The notes: generated from the sequence alone by a model not told the origin. Positions 9,957 to 19,115 are shown, counted from the first letter of the stretch. The stretch is 37,228 nucleotides of DNA from Bacteroidota bacterium (GCA_947461105.1 CANHIG010000006.1:1-37228), one strand, 5' to 3'. Program-made: numbers and translations.

Positions 9957-10910
9957 TTATTTTTTAAGTCCTATTTCTCTCAATCTTTCATCTAAATACT
10001 CTCCTGCCGAAGAAGGAGTATACGCCAATGGATTTTGATCATTAACACAGGATGGTAAACAATCTAACCTCATTTCTGAACGTGGGTGTAAGAAAAACGG
10101 AATAGAATAACGGTGTGTATGCCATTTTTCTCTGGATGGATTTACCACCCGATGTGTTGTAGAGCGAAGTTTATTATTGGTGAAACGTTGCAGCATATCT
10201 CCTACGTTTACTACTATACAGCCTTCAGGTGCAGTGATGTCACGCCATTGGTTTTGTCTGTTCACTAGCTGCAATCCTTCTGCAGATGCGCCTACCAGAA
10301 GTGTAATGAGATTAATATCTTCATGCGCTTCAGCACGAATAGCGGATTTCGGTTCCTGAGTTATTGGCGGGTAATGAATGGCGCGCAAAATGGAGTTTCC
10401 GTTTCTAATGTGCTGATCAAAATAAAACTCACCTATTCCAAGATGTATGGCAATTGCCCTTAATAGATTTTTTCCTGATTGTTCAAAAGCCTTGTAGAGT
10501 TGCGAGCCTACTTCGTCAAAATCCGGTAATTCGTTTACTTTGATATTATCAGGATAATCAGCCTTGGATAATTCTTCACCTTCAACCTGCTGTCCTATTT
10601 GCCAGAACTCTTTTAAATCTGGAGCATCACTCCCTTTTGCATGTTCTTTACCAAATGAAGTATATCCTCTTTGTCCAGCATATTCAGGTATCTCATATCC
10701 TCGTTTTGCATCTGTAGGTAATGAAAAAAACGACTCCACCAATTCATAAAATTTATTGATTTTTTCGGCAGGCACTCCATGATTTTTTACTGATACAAAA
10801 CCGGTTTCTTCAAATGCTTTTCCGAGCTCTTCCACAAATTTATGCTTAGACTCAGCATTGCCGTTTATAAATTCGTTTAAATCAACAATAGGAATTGTGG
10901 TTAATGACAT
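9957..10910 (-). CDS. 2OG-Fe(II) oxygenase, isopenicillin N synthase-like fold
   Basis: DIOX_N start IPIVDLNEFINGN, HEDINLITLLVG (HxD), NNKLRSTTHRVVNP and RYSIPFF (RxS). Confidence 0.9.
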   Translation of the reverse strand: MSLTTIPIVDLNEFINGNAESKHKFVEELGKAFEETGFVSVKNHGVPAEKINKFYELVESFFSLPTDAKRGYEIPEYAGQRGYTSFGKEHAKGSDAPDLKEFWQIGQQVEGEELSKADYPDNIKVNELPDFDEVGSQLYKAFEQSGKNLLRAIAIHLGIGEFYFDQHIRNGNSILRAIHYPPITQEPKSAIRAEAHEDINLITLLVGASAEGLQLVNRQNQWRDITAPEGCIVVNVGDMLQRFTNNKLRSTTHRVVNPSREKWHTHRYSIPFFLHPRSEMRLDCLPSCVNDQNPLAYTPSSAGEYLDERLREIGLKK

Positions 10911-10971
10911 AGCAATTTATTATAGCTGAAAAATATTGTTTAATGATGCAAAAACAAAATAAAGCGATGCT

Positions 10972-12525
10972 TTATTGTATTGGTAAAGCTATGTCTTTAA
11001 TGGCAATTTTGGGGTTTGTTTCCTTATCCGCAATAGTGATTATTGAACCTAGCTTCAGTTTATTAGTTTTTAAGAAATCATAAGCAGCTGCTTCATTTTG
11101 AATATTTAGGATATTTCTTTTTGCATAATAAATCAGTTGTGGCTCAGCTTTTTCGTAGCTAAATAAAACATGATTAGTATCCGTTTGATTCGCAATCTGC
11201 TCTCCGATTTTTTTGTCTAAATCATAGTTGATTCCTTTTATGTTTCTGGAGCCGGGTAGGTTGGAAAGCGTGAATTGAACACAAAGAACTATAACACCCA
11301 AAAAATAGATCAGGTTTAATGTTCCTGCTTTAATAGAATTAGATTTTTTTCCTTTATCATAGAATATGCCCATCAACACACTTAGAAATAGCGATGCATA
11401 CAAAACGGTAAAATCATGTTCTGAATAATTCAGGAAAAGCATATGCATGAGTAATACTGGTAGTAAGGATAGCCAAATAAAGCGATAGCCATTTTCAGTG
11501 AAAGTTATTTTCAGTTTCTTTTTTGAAAAAACGAAAAAAAGGAAACCGATTATAATCAGATAATAGAGTGTGTAATTTACTGCATAGTTATATATGATGT
11601 TCTTCAGGTAATGGAAATAGGAAATGAAGAATGCCCAAAATCCATTATTAATTTCACCGATGCTACCACGGATTAGGTAACGATGAAAGAGCTCATTGAA
11701 ATATATTTCAGTTCCTGCAATCAGGCTGTATTGATAAGTGATTAACCTAAGCGTAAATATGCTTATCACGATGGTGGTCAATATTAAAATTCTGAATCCT
11801 TTGATTTCCCTGACATGCAGCAAAGAATAAACAATAACTGATGCGGCATAGAAAAAACCGAGCCATGATGTATAAATCATTACGAACAAGATAATGGCAT
11901 AGAAAAAAATGTATTTGGGTACTTGAAATTTTTGTCTGATAATCATCTTAAGTACTACATACACTCCAATCACAAACGGTGTTTGCACAGACATATCACT
12001 CATATACACATTGCCTTGAAACCATAAAGCGGGAGGCGCAAATACATAAAAGCAAAAAGCAACGAGCGAGGGAATATGGAGATGGCTTCTTGCTCTATTG
12101 AAGCTTAGCAGACAGACCGTGAAGTAAACAAACATTGCGGCAATAAAGTGCAATAGGAAGTTGATAATTTGCAGAGACTTTACATCAGGTCTGTAATGGA
12201 TTGCTTTGTATATAAGGAAAGGGAAATAGTAGGCAAACGGAGGATGAGAAACGTAGTAAAAATTACCTGTGGCATCTTTAATTTTGCCTGTAGCATTGGC
12301 AAAGTTGTTGATGTTTTTGTCAGCAATGTGATTGTAGGTCATTACAGGATTATACTGATAGGAGCCGATGCCATTGTCATACCAGATTTCAAGAATGCGA
12401 AGTGAGACAGCAGTACAAAATTCATGATGCTTAGAAAGAGGCCGACCAAGCTGAGGCAATCTTAATGCTACAGAAAGCAAAAAAATCACTGCAAGTATGG
12501 GGAATGTTTTTCTAAGGAAAATCAT
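10972..12525 (-). CDS. Polytopic membrane glycosyltransferase-like protein (GT39/PMT-like)
   Basis: Many TM segments; N-terminal LRLPQLGRPLSKHHEF loop and SHPPFAYYFPFLIYKA resemble PMT-fold glycosyltransferases. Confidence 0.6.
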   Translation of the reverse strand: MIFLRKTFPILAVIFLLSVALRLPQLGRPLSKHHEFCTAVSLRILEIWYDNGIGSYQYNPVMTYNHIADKNINNFANATGKIKDATGNFYYVSHPPFAYYFPFLIYKAIHYRPDVKSLQIINFLLHFIAAMFVYFTVCLLSFNRARSHLHIPSLVAFCFYVFAPPALWFQGNVYMSDMSVQTPFVIGVYVVLKMIIRQKFQVPKYIFFYAIILFVMIYTSWLGFFYAASVIVYSLLHVREIKGFRILILTTIVISIFTLRLITYQYSLIAGTEIYFNELFHRYLIRGSIGEINNGFWAFFISYFHYLKNIIYNYAVNYTLYYLIIIGFLFFVFSKKKLKITFTENGYRFIWLSLLPVLLMHMLFLNYSEHDFTVLYASLFLSVLMGIFYDKGKKSNSIKAGTLNLIYFLGVIVLCVQFTLSNLPGSRNIKGINYDLDKKIGEQIANQTDTNHVLFSYEKAEPQLIYYAKRNILNIQNEAAAYDFLKTNKLKLGSIITIADKETNPKIAIKDIALPIQ

Positions 12526-12537
12526 CGTGTAAGATGT

Positions 12538-13200
12538 TTACTTATTTCTATTCTTATTACCATTAAATTTGTTGTTTCTAAACTTATTGTTCGGTCTGTT
12601 TCCGGTGAATTTTCGTCCATCTCTGCCGGTGTTGTTGTTCTCTCTGAATTTGTTCCCTTTGGTAAGTTCACTGATGCTATCTTCAACGCCTAGTTGGAGC
12701 TTATCATCAGATAGGATACGTAAATCGTTTTTAATGATTTCATCATTTGTATTTTCCTTAGTCCAGTTTTGGTATACCAGCTTCATATAATTTCCAATGG
12801 TTTGTGCAAAGGCAAGTCTTTTTTCAGGATCTTTTTCTTCTATCGCCTTTTTCACAAGCAGGTCTACCTTTTTTCCATAAGTCCTATGCTTGATTCTGCT
12901 TTGAGGGTAGGGTAGTGGTTCAGGTTTTTTCTCTACCAGTGCTCTTGTTGTTTTTGGATATGGCGAATCTACATCTAGTTTGAAATCAGACATGATGAAA
13001 AGGTGATCCCATAGCTTGTGCCTGAAGTCTTCAACGTTTCTAAGTTGGGGATTTAATTGCCCCATGAGCTCTATAATCTCTCGCGCCATCTGATTTCTTC
13101 TTATAGGGTCTTCTACGGTAATACATCGTTCTACTATTTCTTGAATGTGTCGTCCATATTCAAGTAATTCAATTTTTTCTCTTGTAGTATTATATTCCAT
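12538..13200 (-). CDS. DUF4290 family protein with Asn/Arg/Lys-rich C-terminal tail
   Basis: MEYNTTREKIELLEYGRHIQEIVERC...NPQLRNVEDFRHKLWDHLF is the DUF4290 signature; start at MEYNTT (13200) or MHTM (13209). Confidence 0.85.
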   Translation of the reverse strand: MEYNTTREKIELLEYGRHIQEIVERCITVEDPIRRNQMAREIIELMGQLNPQLRNVEDFRHKLWDHLFIMSDFKLDVDSPYPKTTRALVEKKPEPLPYPQSRIKHRTYGKKVDLLVKKAIEEKDPEKRLAFAQTIGNYMKLVYQNWTKENTNDEIIKNDLRILSDDKLQLGVEDSISELTKGNKFRENNNTGRDGRKFTGNRPNNKFRNNKFNGNKNRNK

Positions 13201-13315
13201 TGTGTGCATGTGATTAATTAAGTAATAATGCTCCGAATCAAAATTGATTCATGAGGTAATGGTGCTTTGTCTGCAAAAATCCGAATGCAAAGAGAGGGTG
13301 AATTGCTCAGATTCT

Positions 13316-15586
13316 TTATGTGCCACTAACTATCTTTAGCTTTGCAAATTTGAGCATTATTTTCTTTTCTCCAAAGTTTGGGAAGAAAATAGTTGCTATT
13401 TTGTTAATTGCGTTGCCTTCAAGAAGGATTACTTTTCCTTCACCAAACTTTTCATGTATGACATCTGCACCCATTTGGAGGTTAGAAACATCATCAGGAA
13501 CAAACGGTTCTCCATTGCCCATCATTCTGGCAGGAGCTTGTGCTACTGGCTTTTGCATGAGTGTTTTCCCAAAGCTTGACCTTAATGAACTTTCTGATGT
13601 AGTAGGTCTAGATTCTTTTTGCTGTCCGTAAAATGATAAAACTCCTTCTGGTAATTCTTTTAGAAATCTTGATGGTTCGCTATATTGAATATTTCCAAAC
13701 TTGTAACGAGATGTTGCATAGTTGAGGAATAGTTTCTTTTCAGCTCTGGTGATAGCTACATAGAATAATCTTCGCTCTTCCTCTAAATCATCCATGGAGT
13801 ATAGAGATTGCGATGATGGAAAAAGACCTTCTTCCATGCCTACTACATAAACTACAGGAAACTCAAGTCCTTTTGCAGCATGTGTTGTCATTAGTTTTAC
13901 GCAATCAATATTTTCAGTTTGTTTTTCATCACCTGTTAGTAATGTTATATTTTGAAGATATGTTCCTAAGCCTCTGTCTTCAGTAATCTCGTCACCATCA
14001 GTTACGATATCTTCTTCTACCCATTCTTTGATACCGTTTAATAACTCCTGCAAGTTTTCATATCGAGCAATACCTTCTACTGTTTTATCATTATAGAGTT
14101 CAGCAATTAGTTTTGTTGTTTTACCGATGTGGGTTGCCAGTTCAAAAGCATTTTTCTGCTTTGCCATAGCTCCAAAAGATTGAACCAATAAAACGAATTC
14201 CTGAATCAATTGCTTGGCACGCGGTGGAATTTCATATTTATGAATATGCTCTAAAACATCCCACATTCTAACGCCATCATTGGCAGCATAAATTGTAATC
14301 TTATCTATAGTGGTTTGTCCAATGCCCCGCATTGGGTAATTGATTACCCTTTTTAATGCTTCTTCCTCAAATGGATTGACTGCAAGCTTCAGATATGCAA
14401 GTAGGTCTTTTATTTCTTTTCTTTGGTAGAATGACATACCTCCGTATATCTTGTATGGTATGTTATGTTTTCTAAGCGATTCTTCAAAAGAACGTGACTG
14501 CGCATTAGTTCTATACAATATTGCAAAGTCATTATTTTTGAAGTGGTCGCGCATTTTTAACTCCATAATGCTATCGGCCACCCAACGCCCTTCTTCATTG
14601 TCGGAAGCGGTTTTAACTACCAATATTGCATCTCCCTGATTGTTTGATGTCCAAATCTCTTTCTTGATTTGGTTCTTGTTTTTATGAATCAGCTCATTTG
14701 CAGCCTTTACAATGTTTTTAGTAGATCTGTAATTCTGTTCCAGTTTGAATACTTTCAAATCCGGGAAATCAGATTCGAAATTCAATATGTTGTCAATGGT
14801 TGCTCCCCTGAAGGCATAAATGCTTTGCGCATCATCACCTACTACTGTTATATTTTGATGAGCATCAGCTATACTTTTAATAATGGAGTATTGAAGTTGA
14901 TTCGTATCCTGAAACTCATCAATCAATACATACTTAAATTTGTGTTGATACTTATATAAAACCTGTGGATGATTTTTAATCAGCTCATAAGTCTTTAAAA
15001 GTAAATCATCAAAGTCCATTGCTCCCGATCTGAAGCATCTATCACAATATAGTTTGTAAATATTTGCGGTTTGAGGTCTTTTTGTGTTTTTGTCTTCTGT
15101 AATTAATTCGGGATCATTTGCATAGTCCTCAGGAAAAACCAAAGCGTTTTTACATGCTGATATCCTCCATTGAATCGTAGATGGTTTGTATATTTTATCA
15201 TCAAGATTTAATTCTTTGATAATGCTTTTGATAACAGATTTAGAGTCTTCGGTATCGTATATAGTGAAATTGGACGGATAGCCAATAAATTGGGCATCTG
15301 TTCTGAGCAGTCGTGCAAAAATGGAGTGAAAGGTACCCATGAATAAAGAGCGAGCATCTGTTCCGGCAATTTTTTCAATCCTCTGCCTCATTGCTTCCGA
15401 AGCTTTGTTGGTAAATGTGAGTGCAAGGATTGAAAATGGATTTGCTCCGTTTCTAAGCAAATGAGCTATACGGTAAGTGAGTACTCTGGTTTTGCCTGAC
15501 CCCGGTCCGGCAACTATCATTACCGGGCCATCAATATGCTCTACGGCCTGTTTTTGGACATCATTAAGTTCTTCTAAGTAGTTCAT
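13316..15586 (-). CDS. pcrA: UvrD/PcrA-type superfamily 1 DNA helicase
   Basis: MIVAGPGSGKTRVL Walker A, VLIDEFQDTN, VVGDDAQSIYAFRGA, LMTTHAAKGLEFPVVYVVGMEEGLFP. Confidence 0.95.
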   Translation of the reverse strand: MNYLEELNDVQKQAVEHIDGPVMIVAGPGSGKTRVLTYRIAHLLRNGANPFSILALTFTNKASEAMRQRIEKIAGTDARSLFMGTFHSIFARLLRTDAQFIGYPSNFTIYDTEDSKSVIKSIIKELNLDDKIYKPSTIQWRISACKNALVFPEDYANDPELITEDKNTKRPQTANIYKLYCDRCFRSGAMDFDDLLLKTYELIKNHPQVLYKYQHKFKYVLIDEFQDTNQLQYSIIKSIADAHQNITVVGDDAQSIYAFRGATIDNILNFESDFPDLKVFKLEQNYRSTKNIVKAANELIHKNKNQIKKEIWTSNNQGDAILVVKTASDNEEGRWVADSIMELKMRDHFKNNDFAILYRTNAQSRSFEESLRKHNIPYKIYGGMSFYQRKEIKDLLAYLKLAVNPFEEEALKRVINYPMRGIGQTTIDKITIYAANDGVRMWDVLEHIHKYEIPPRAKQLIQEFVLLVQSFGAMAKQKNAFELATHIGKTTKLIAELYNDKTVEGIARYENLQELLNGIKEWVEEDIVTDGDEITEDRGLGTYLQNITLLTGDEKQTENIDCVKLMTTHAAKGLEFPVVYVVGMEEGLFPSSQSLYSMDDLEEERRLFYVAITRAEKKLFLNYATSRYKFGNIQYSEPSRFLKELPEGVLSFYGQQKESRPTTSESSLRSSFGKTLMQKPVAQAPARMMGNGEPFVPDDVSNLQMGADVIHEKFGEGKVILLEGNAINKIATIFFPNFGEKKIMLKFAKLKIVSGT

Positions 15587-15659
15587 AATTATAACGCTGT
15601 GAAATTAAAATAATGCACACAAACCACTTTGAAAATTGTAAACAATTGGAATTAGATAA

Positions 15660-15693
15660 TATCGGATAATTAAAAATTTTTTATTATCCGATA
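15660..15693. promoter_or_regulatory. 34-bp near-perfect dyad (candidate operator) upstream of the Fic gene
   Basis: TATCGGATAAT-TAAAAATTTTTT-ATTATCCGATA: 11-bp perfect arms, and the A/T centre is also self-complementary except one T-T position. Confidence 0.75.
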
Positions 15694-15707
15694 AATTTGT
15701 AACTTTG
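15692..15707 (+). promoter_or_regulatory. Two contiguous TAnnTTTG boxes (TAAATTTG, TAACTTTG), candidate Bacteroidota -7 elements for the Fic gene
   Basis: Exact matches to the known Bacteroidota -7 consensus TAnnTTTG immediately before the ATG at 15716. Confidence 0.55.
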
Positions 15708-15715
15708 TGTGAGAT

Positions 15716-16666
15716 ATGTGGAATATAAATTTTAATGAACTATTGGAATTCAATGAAAGCCTTGATCGAATTGCTGAGAAAGAGCAGCAATTGTCGCTCA
15801 AGAGACCATTGCCATCTATAGCAGTCCAAAAAATCAAGGAAGGGTTATTTGTTGAATGGACATACAACTCGAATGGTATAGAAGGAAATACACTCACGCT
15901 CAGAGAAACAAGAGTGGTATTGGAGGAAGGCATGACAGTCAAAGGGAAATCGCTTCGTGAGCATTTTGAAATTACTAACCATCATGATGCTATAGAGTTA
16001 GTTGAGAAAATGGTAGCTGAGAAAAATAGTTTTACTGAGCGCCATATCTTAGATATTCATGAAATGGTGATGCTCAAAATTGAAAAGGAATTTGCAGGCA
16101 GGTACCGTAATGCAGGAGTGCGTATAGTTGGTGCCAATTTTTTACCGCCTAATGCGCGTAAAGTTCAGGATTTGATGTCAGAGTTAGTTGCGTTTGTTAA
16201 TCAAAACCCAATGAATTTGCATGAAGTAATATTAGCAACTGTGTTCCATCATCGGTTTGTTTGGATTCATCCTTTTTTGGATGGTAACGGCAGAACAGTT
16301 AGACTTGTGATGAATCTTATATTAATGCAGCATGGATTTCCGCCTGCCATCATTCTAAAAAATGACAGGAAGAAATATTATGATGCTTTGAATCAAGCAA
16401 ATTCGGGTTCCTATAAAAAGCTTTTATTGTTAGTAATTCAGGCTTTGGAACGCTCTTTGGATATTTATCTCAGTAGTTTTCAGGATACCGATGATGAATA
16501 TTTACCAATTTCCTCTATAGTGATGGAACCTGACATGCCTTATGGCCAGGAATATGTGAGTCTTTTGGCGCGTACAGGAAAAATAGATGCTTATAAGGAA
16601 GGAAGAAACTGGCTCACTACTGAGCGAGCAGTGAAAGAGTATGTAATAAAAAGGAGAAAAAAATAG
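15716..16666 (+). CDS. Fic domain protein, class II-like, with C-terminal HTH-like segment
   Basis: Fic motif HPFLDGNGRTVR (nt 16268-16303) matches HxFx(D/E)GNGRxxR; N-terminal SNGIEG (nt 15869-15886) matches the inhibitory (S/T)xxxE(G/N); C-terminal LLARTGKIDAYKEGRNWLTTERAVKEYV resembles excisionase-like HTH. Confidence 0.93.
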   Translation: MWNINFNELLEFNESLDRIAEKEQQLSLKRPLPSIAVQKIKEGLFVEWTYNSNGIEGNTLTLRETRVVLEEGMTVKGKSLREHFEITNHHDAIELVEKMVAEKNSFTERHILDIHEMVMLKIEKEFAGRYRNAGVRIVGANFLPPNARKVQDLMSELVAFVNQNPMNLHEVILATVFHHRFVWIHPFLDGNGRTVRLVMNLILMQHGFPPAIILKNDRKKYYDALNQANSGSYKKLLLLVIQALERSLDIYLSSFQDTDDEYLPISSIVMEPDMPYGQEYVSLLARTGKIDAYKEGRNWLTTERAVKEYVIKRRKK

Positions 16667-16672
16667 CAGAAC

Positions 16673-17353
16673 TTACCAATCAAAATTTGGTTTAAGTTCT
16701 GCATTTTGAAAATGATTTTTGATAACCGTTACTCCTTCATCTAGGTCATTAGTGATATGAAAGAGATCCAAATCCTGAATATTTATATTCTTTTCACTTA
16801 GCATTTGATCTTTTATCCATTCAACCAAACCGCTCCAGTAACTTTTCCCAATCAATATTATTGGCACTCTGCTTATTTTTTTTGTTTGCACAAGAGTGAG
16901 GACTTCAAAAAGCTCGTCCATTGTTCCAAACCCTCCGGGGAAATAAACAAACCCCTGAGCATATTTTATAAACATCACTTTTCTGACAAAGAAGTATCTG
17001 AATACAAATGTCCTGTTGTGGTCTACATATTGGTTTGCGCCTTCTTCATTAGGTAGAACGATATGTAAGCCAACTGAATGCCCATTTGCTTTTTTTGCCC
17101 CCTTATTCCCGGCTTCCATTATTCCGGGGCCACCACCAGTAATTACACCAAAGCCTTCGTGAACTAGCTTCTCTGCCATTTTTTCAGCAAGGTCATAGTA
17201 TGGATTATCTTGTTTCGTCCGAGCTGAACCAAAGATAGAAACGCATGGTCCGAATTGTTCCATTCTATCAAATCCATCCGCAAATTCAGCCATAATTCTG
17301 AACATACGCCAAGATGAATCTGCATGGTGACTACTCCATTTTTTAGGCTGCAT
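16673..17353 (-). CDS. LOG family (TIGR00730-type) protein, putative nucleotide 5'-monophosphate phosphoribohydrolase
   Basis: GGGPGIMEAGNKGA and PGGFGTMDELFEVLTLVQT motifs. Confidence 0.92.
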   Translation of the reverse strand: MQPKKWSSHHADSSWRMFRIMAEFADGFDRMEQFGPCVSIFGSARTKQDNPYYDLAEKMAEKLVHEGFGVITGGGPGIMEAGNKGAKKANGHSVGLHIVLPNEEGANQYVDHNRTFVFRYFFVRKVMFIKYAQGFVYFPGGFGTMDELFEVLTLVQTKKISRVPIILIGKSYWSGLVEWIKDQMLSEKNINIQDLDLFHITNDLDEGVTVIKNHFQNAELKPNFDW

Positions 17354-18785
17354 CTTTTATTGTTTTTTTAAGTAAAAATAATCCTGCAAAAGTGAGAACA
17401 CCATTGATGAGTAATAACTCATTACCTATTTGGTAGCCTTCGGGATTCGATTTGCTCCACTCACTGAGTAAATAGCAGATAAAAGGGACTATGATACAAA
17501 CAATGGGGATCCATTTATCATGAACAGTATATTTTGTAAGTATTCCAAACATGAAAAGCCCCAGTAAAGGCCCATAGGTGATATTTGCAATAAAAAGAAC
17601 GGATGAAATCACTGCACTATTATTCATCCATTTAAAACCCATAATTACAATCAATAGCAACACAGCAAACCCGATATGTATGAATTTCCTTGTTTTTGAG
17701 GATTGTTCGTTTTTATTCAGAAAATCGAAATAAAAAGATGTTGTGAGTGTAGTGAGAACTGAGTCTGCGCTATTAAATGTAGCTGCAGTGAGTCCAACAA
17801 TGAAGACCATTGATGCAAATAGCCCAAGATGTTGCAATGCTAAAAACGGGAATAAATCATCAGATTTTGCAGGCAAAGTAATTTGTTGAACAGAAGCATA
17901 ATGATAGAGCAAGACTCCAAGAGAAAGGAAGAATATATTTACTACAAGTTGTATAATACTGAAGGTATAGATATTTGTTTGAGCTTCTTTTAGCGAGCGG
18001 CAGCTTAGATTTTTCTGCATCATATTTTGATCAAGTCCTGTCATGGTCAGCGCTATCAAAGCTCCGCCAATAAACTGTTTTGGGAAAAAGCTTTTTGGCA
18101 TCCAATCCCAAAAGAAGATTTGATTATTTGGCGAATCTGATATAGTGGAAACTAGCTGAGGCAGGGAAAGATTAAGTTGGCTTGTAATAGCAACGATTGA
18201 GAAAATTACAGCCATCAGTAAAAAGGAAGATTGGAAAACATCTGTCCATACCAAAGTTTTTATACCGCCTTTTACGGTATATATCAATATCATGATGATT
18301 ACTATGGCAGCAGAAATTGCAAAGGGAATATGCAACGCATCAAATACAAAAAGTTGCAGCACATTTATGGCAAGAAAAAGTCTTGCTCCTGCACCAAGCA
18401 AGCGAGATATAATGAAATAAAATGCTCCGGTTTTTTCTGCATAAAATCCAAAACGGCTTTTGAGATAAGTGTATATTGAAGTGAGATTTCGATTGTAGAA
18501 AATAGGCAGTAAAATTTTCCCGATAACGATATAGCCAAGTATATATCCTAGTACTACCTGCAGATAACCAAATTTGTCTTTGGCTACTATTCCGGGAACT
18601 GAAATGAATGTAACTCCTGATAATGAGTCGCCAATCATTCCGAATGCCACTAAATACCATTTTGACTGTTTGTTGCCCAGAAAATAACTTGCTTCATCGG
18701 CACCTCGCGATGTAAACCATGAAATAGTAAGCAGTACGCCAAAGTATGCTACAATGAAGAGCAGAATGTATAAAGGTGCTATCAT
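17343..18785 (-). CDS. Sodium:solute symporter family protein
   Basis: Polytopic; YFLGNKQSKWYLVAFGMIGDSLSGVTFISVPG and GLDQNMMQKNLSCRSLKEAQ typical of SSS. Confidence 0.92.
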   Translation of the reverse strand: MIAPLYILLFIVAYFGVLLTISWFTSRGADEASYFLGNKQSKWYLVAFGMIGDSLSGVTFISVPGIVAKDKFGYLQVVLGYILGYIVIGKILLPIFYNRNLTSIYTYLKSRFGFYAEKTGAFYFIISRLLGAGARLFLAINVLQLFVFDALHIPFAISAAIVIIMILIYTVKGGIKTLVWTDVFQSSFLLMAVIFSIVAITSQLNLSLPQLVSTISDSPNNQIFFWDWMPKSFFPKQFIGGALIALTMTGLDQNMMQKNLSCRSLKEAQTNIYTFSIIQLVVNIFFLSLGVLLYHYASVQQITLPAKSDDLFPFLALQHLGLFASMVFIVGLTAATFNSADSVLTTLTTSFYFDFLNKNEQSSKTRKFIHIGFAVLLLIVIMGFKWMNNSAVISSVLFIANITYGPLLGLFMFGILTKYTVHDKWIPIVCIIVPFICYLLSEWSKSNPEGYQIGNELLLINGVLTFAGLFLLKKTIKDAA

Positions 18786-18821
18786 AGATTCGTAATTCTA
18801 TTGGGAATATACATTTTTATT

Positions 18822-18857
18822 AAAAAACAGAAAGCCCCACCGCAATAGCGAAGGGGC
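18822..18857 (-). terminator. Rho-independent terminator downstream of the THX-like gene
   Basis: On the minus strand GCCCC-tt-CGC-TATT-GCG-gt-GGGGC hairpin followed by TTTCTGTTTTTT. Confidence 0.75.
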
Positions 18858-18881
18858 GATTCTATTTTTGAAAGTTGTATC

Positions 18882-19115
18882 TTATTCTTCAGTTTTCTTT
18901 GCTGCCTTTTTTGCCGGAGCTTTTTTAGCTGCTGCTTTTTTTGGAGCTGCTTTTTTTGGAGCTGCTTCTGTTGAAGTTGTTTTTTCTTTTGCAGGTTTAG
19001 CTGCTTTTTTAGCTGAAGGGGCAGCAGCTTTTACAGCTACTTTGCTCGGACGAGCGTTGCCAAATGAGCCTTTAAATCTTTTTCCTTTTTCAGTTCTTTT
19101 ATCTCCTCTTCCCAT
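18882..19115 (-). CDS. 30S ribosomal protein THX-like N-terminus fused to an Ala/Lys/Pro-rich histone H1-like tail
   Basis: MGRGDKRTEKGKRFKGSFGNARPSK resembles THX (MGKGDxxTxRGKxxRGSYGxxRP); remainder is KKAAPKKAAAKKAPAKKAAKK. Confidence 0.8.
   Translation of the reverse strand: MGRGDKRTEKGKRFKGSFGNARPSKVAVKAAAPSAKKAAKPAKEKTTSTEAAPKKAAPKKAAAKKAPAKKAAKKTEE
18931..18960. repeat. Two exact tandem copies of a 15-bp unit GCTGCTTTTTTTGGA (third copy degenerate) within the H1-like tail
   Basis: Read directly: gctgctttttttgga gctgctttttttgga gctgcttctgttgaa. Confidence 0.85.

Noticed and set aside
9946-9959. TAACAG-TT-CTGTTA hairpin as a terminator
   Set aside because: The T-run follows on the plus strand, away from any plus-strand gene end, while genes on both sides are minus-strand; more likely chance.
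9957-10910. Beta-lactam or other biosynthetic cluster from the isopenicillin N synthase-like gene
   Set aside because: IPNS-like 2OG oxygenases are a broad family; no NRPS, acyltransferase or other pathway genes are nearby.
13320-13631. Plus-strand 103-aa ORF and other antisense ORFs within pcrA, ileS, murA and ORF1
   Set aside because: They lie inside strongly supported genes on the opposite strand or in alternate frames and show no recognisable family.
15716-16666. Fic/Doc-type toxin-antitoxin pair
   Set aside because: No small antitoxin ORF was seen next to the gene; the internal N-terminal inhibitory motif fits a self-contained class II Fic instead.
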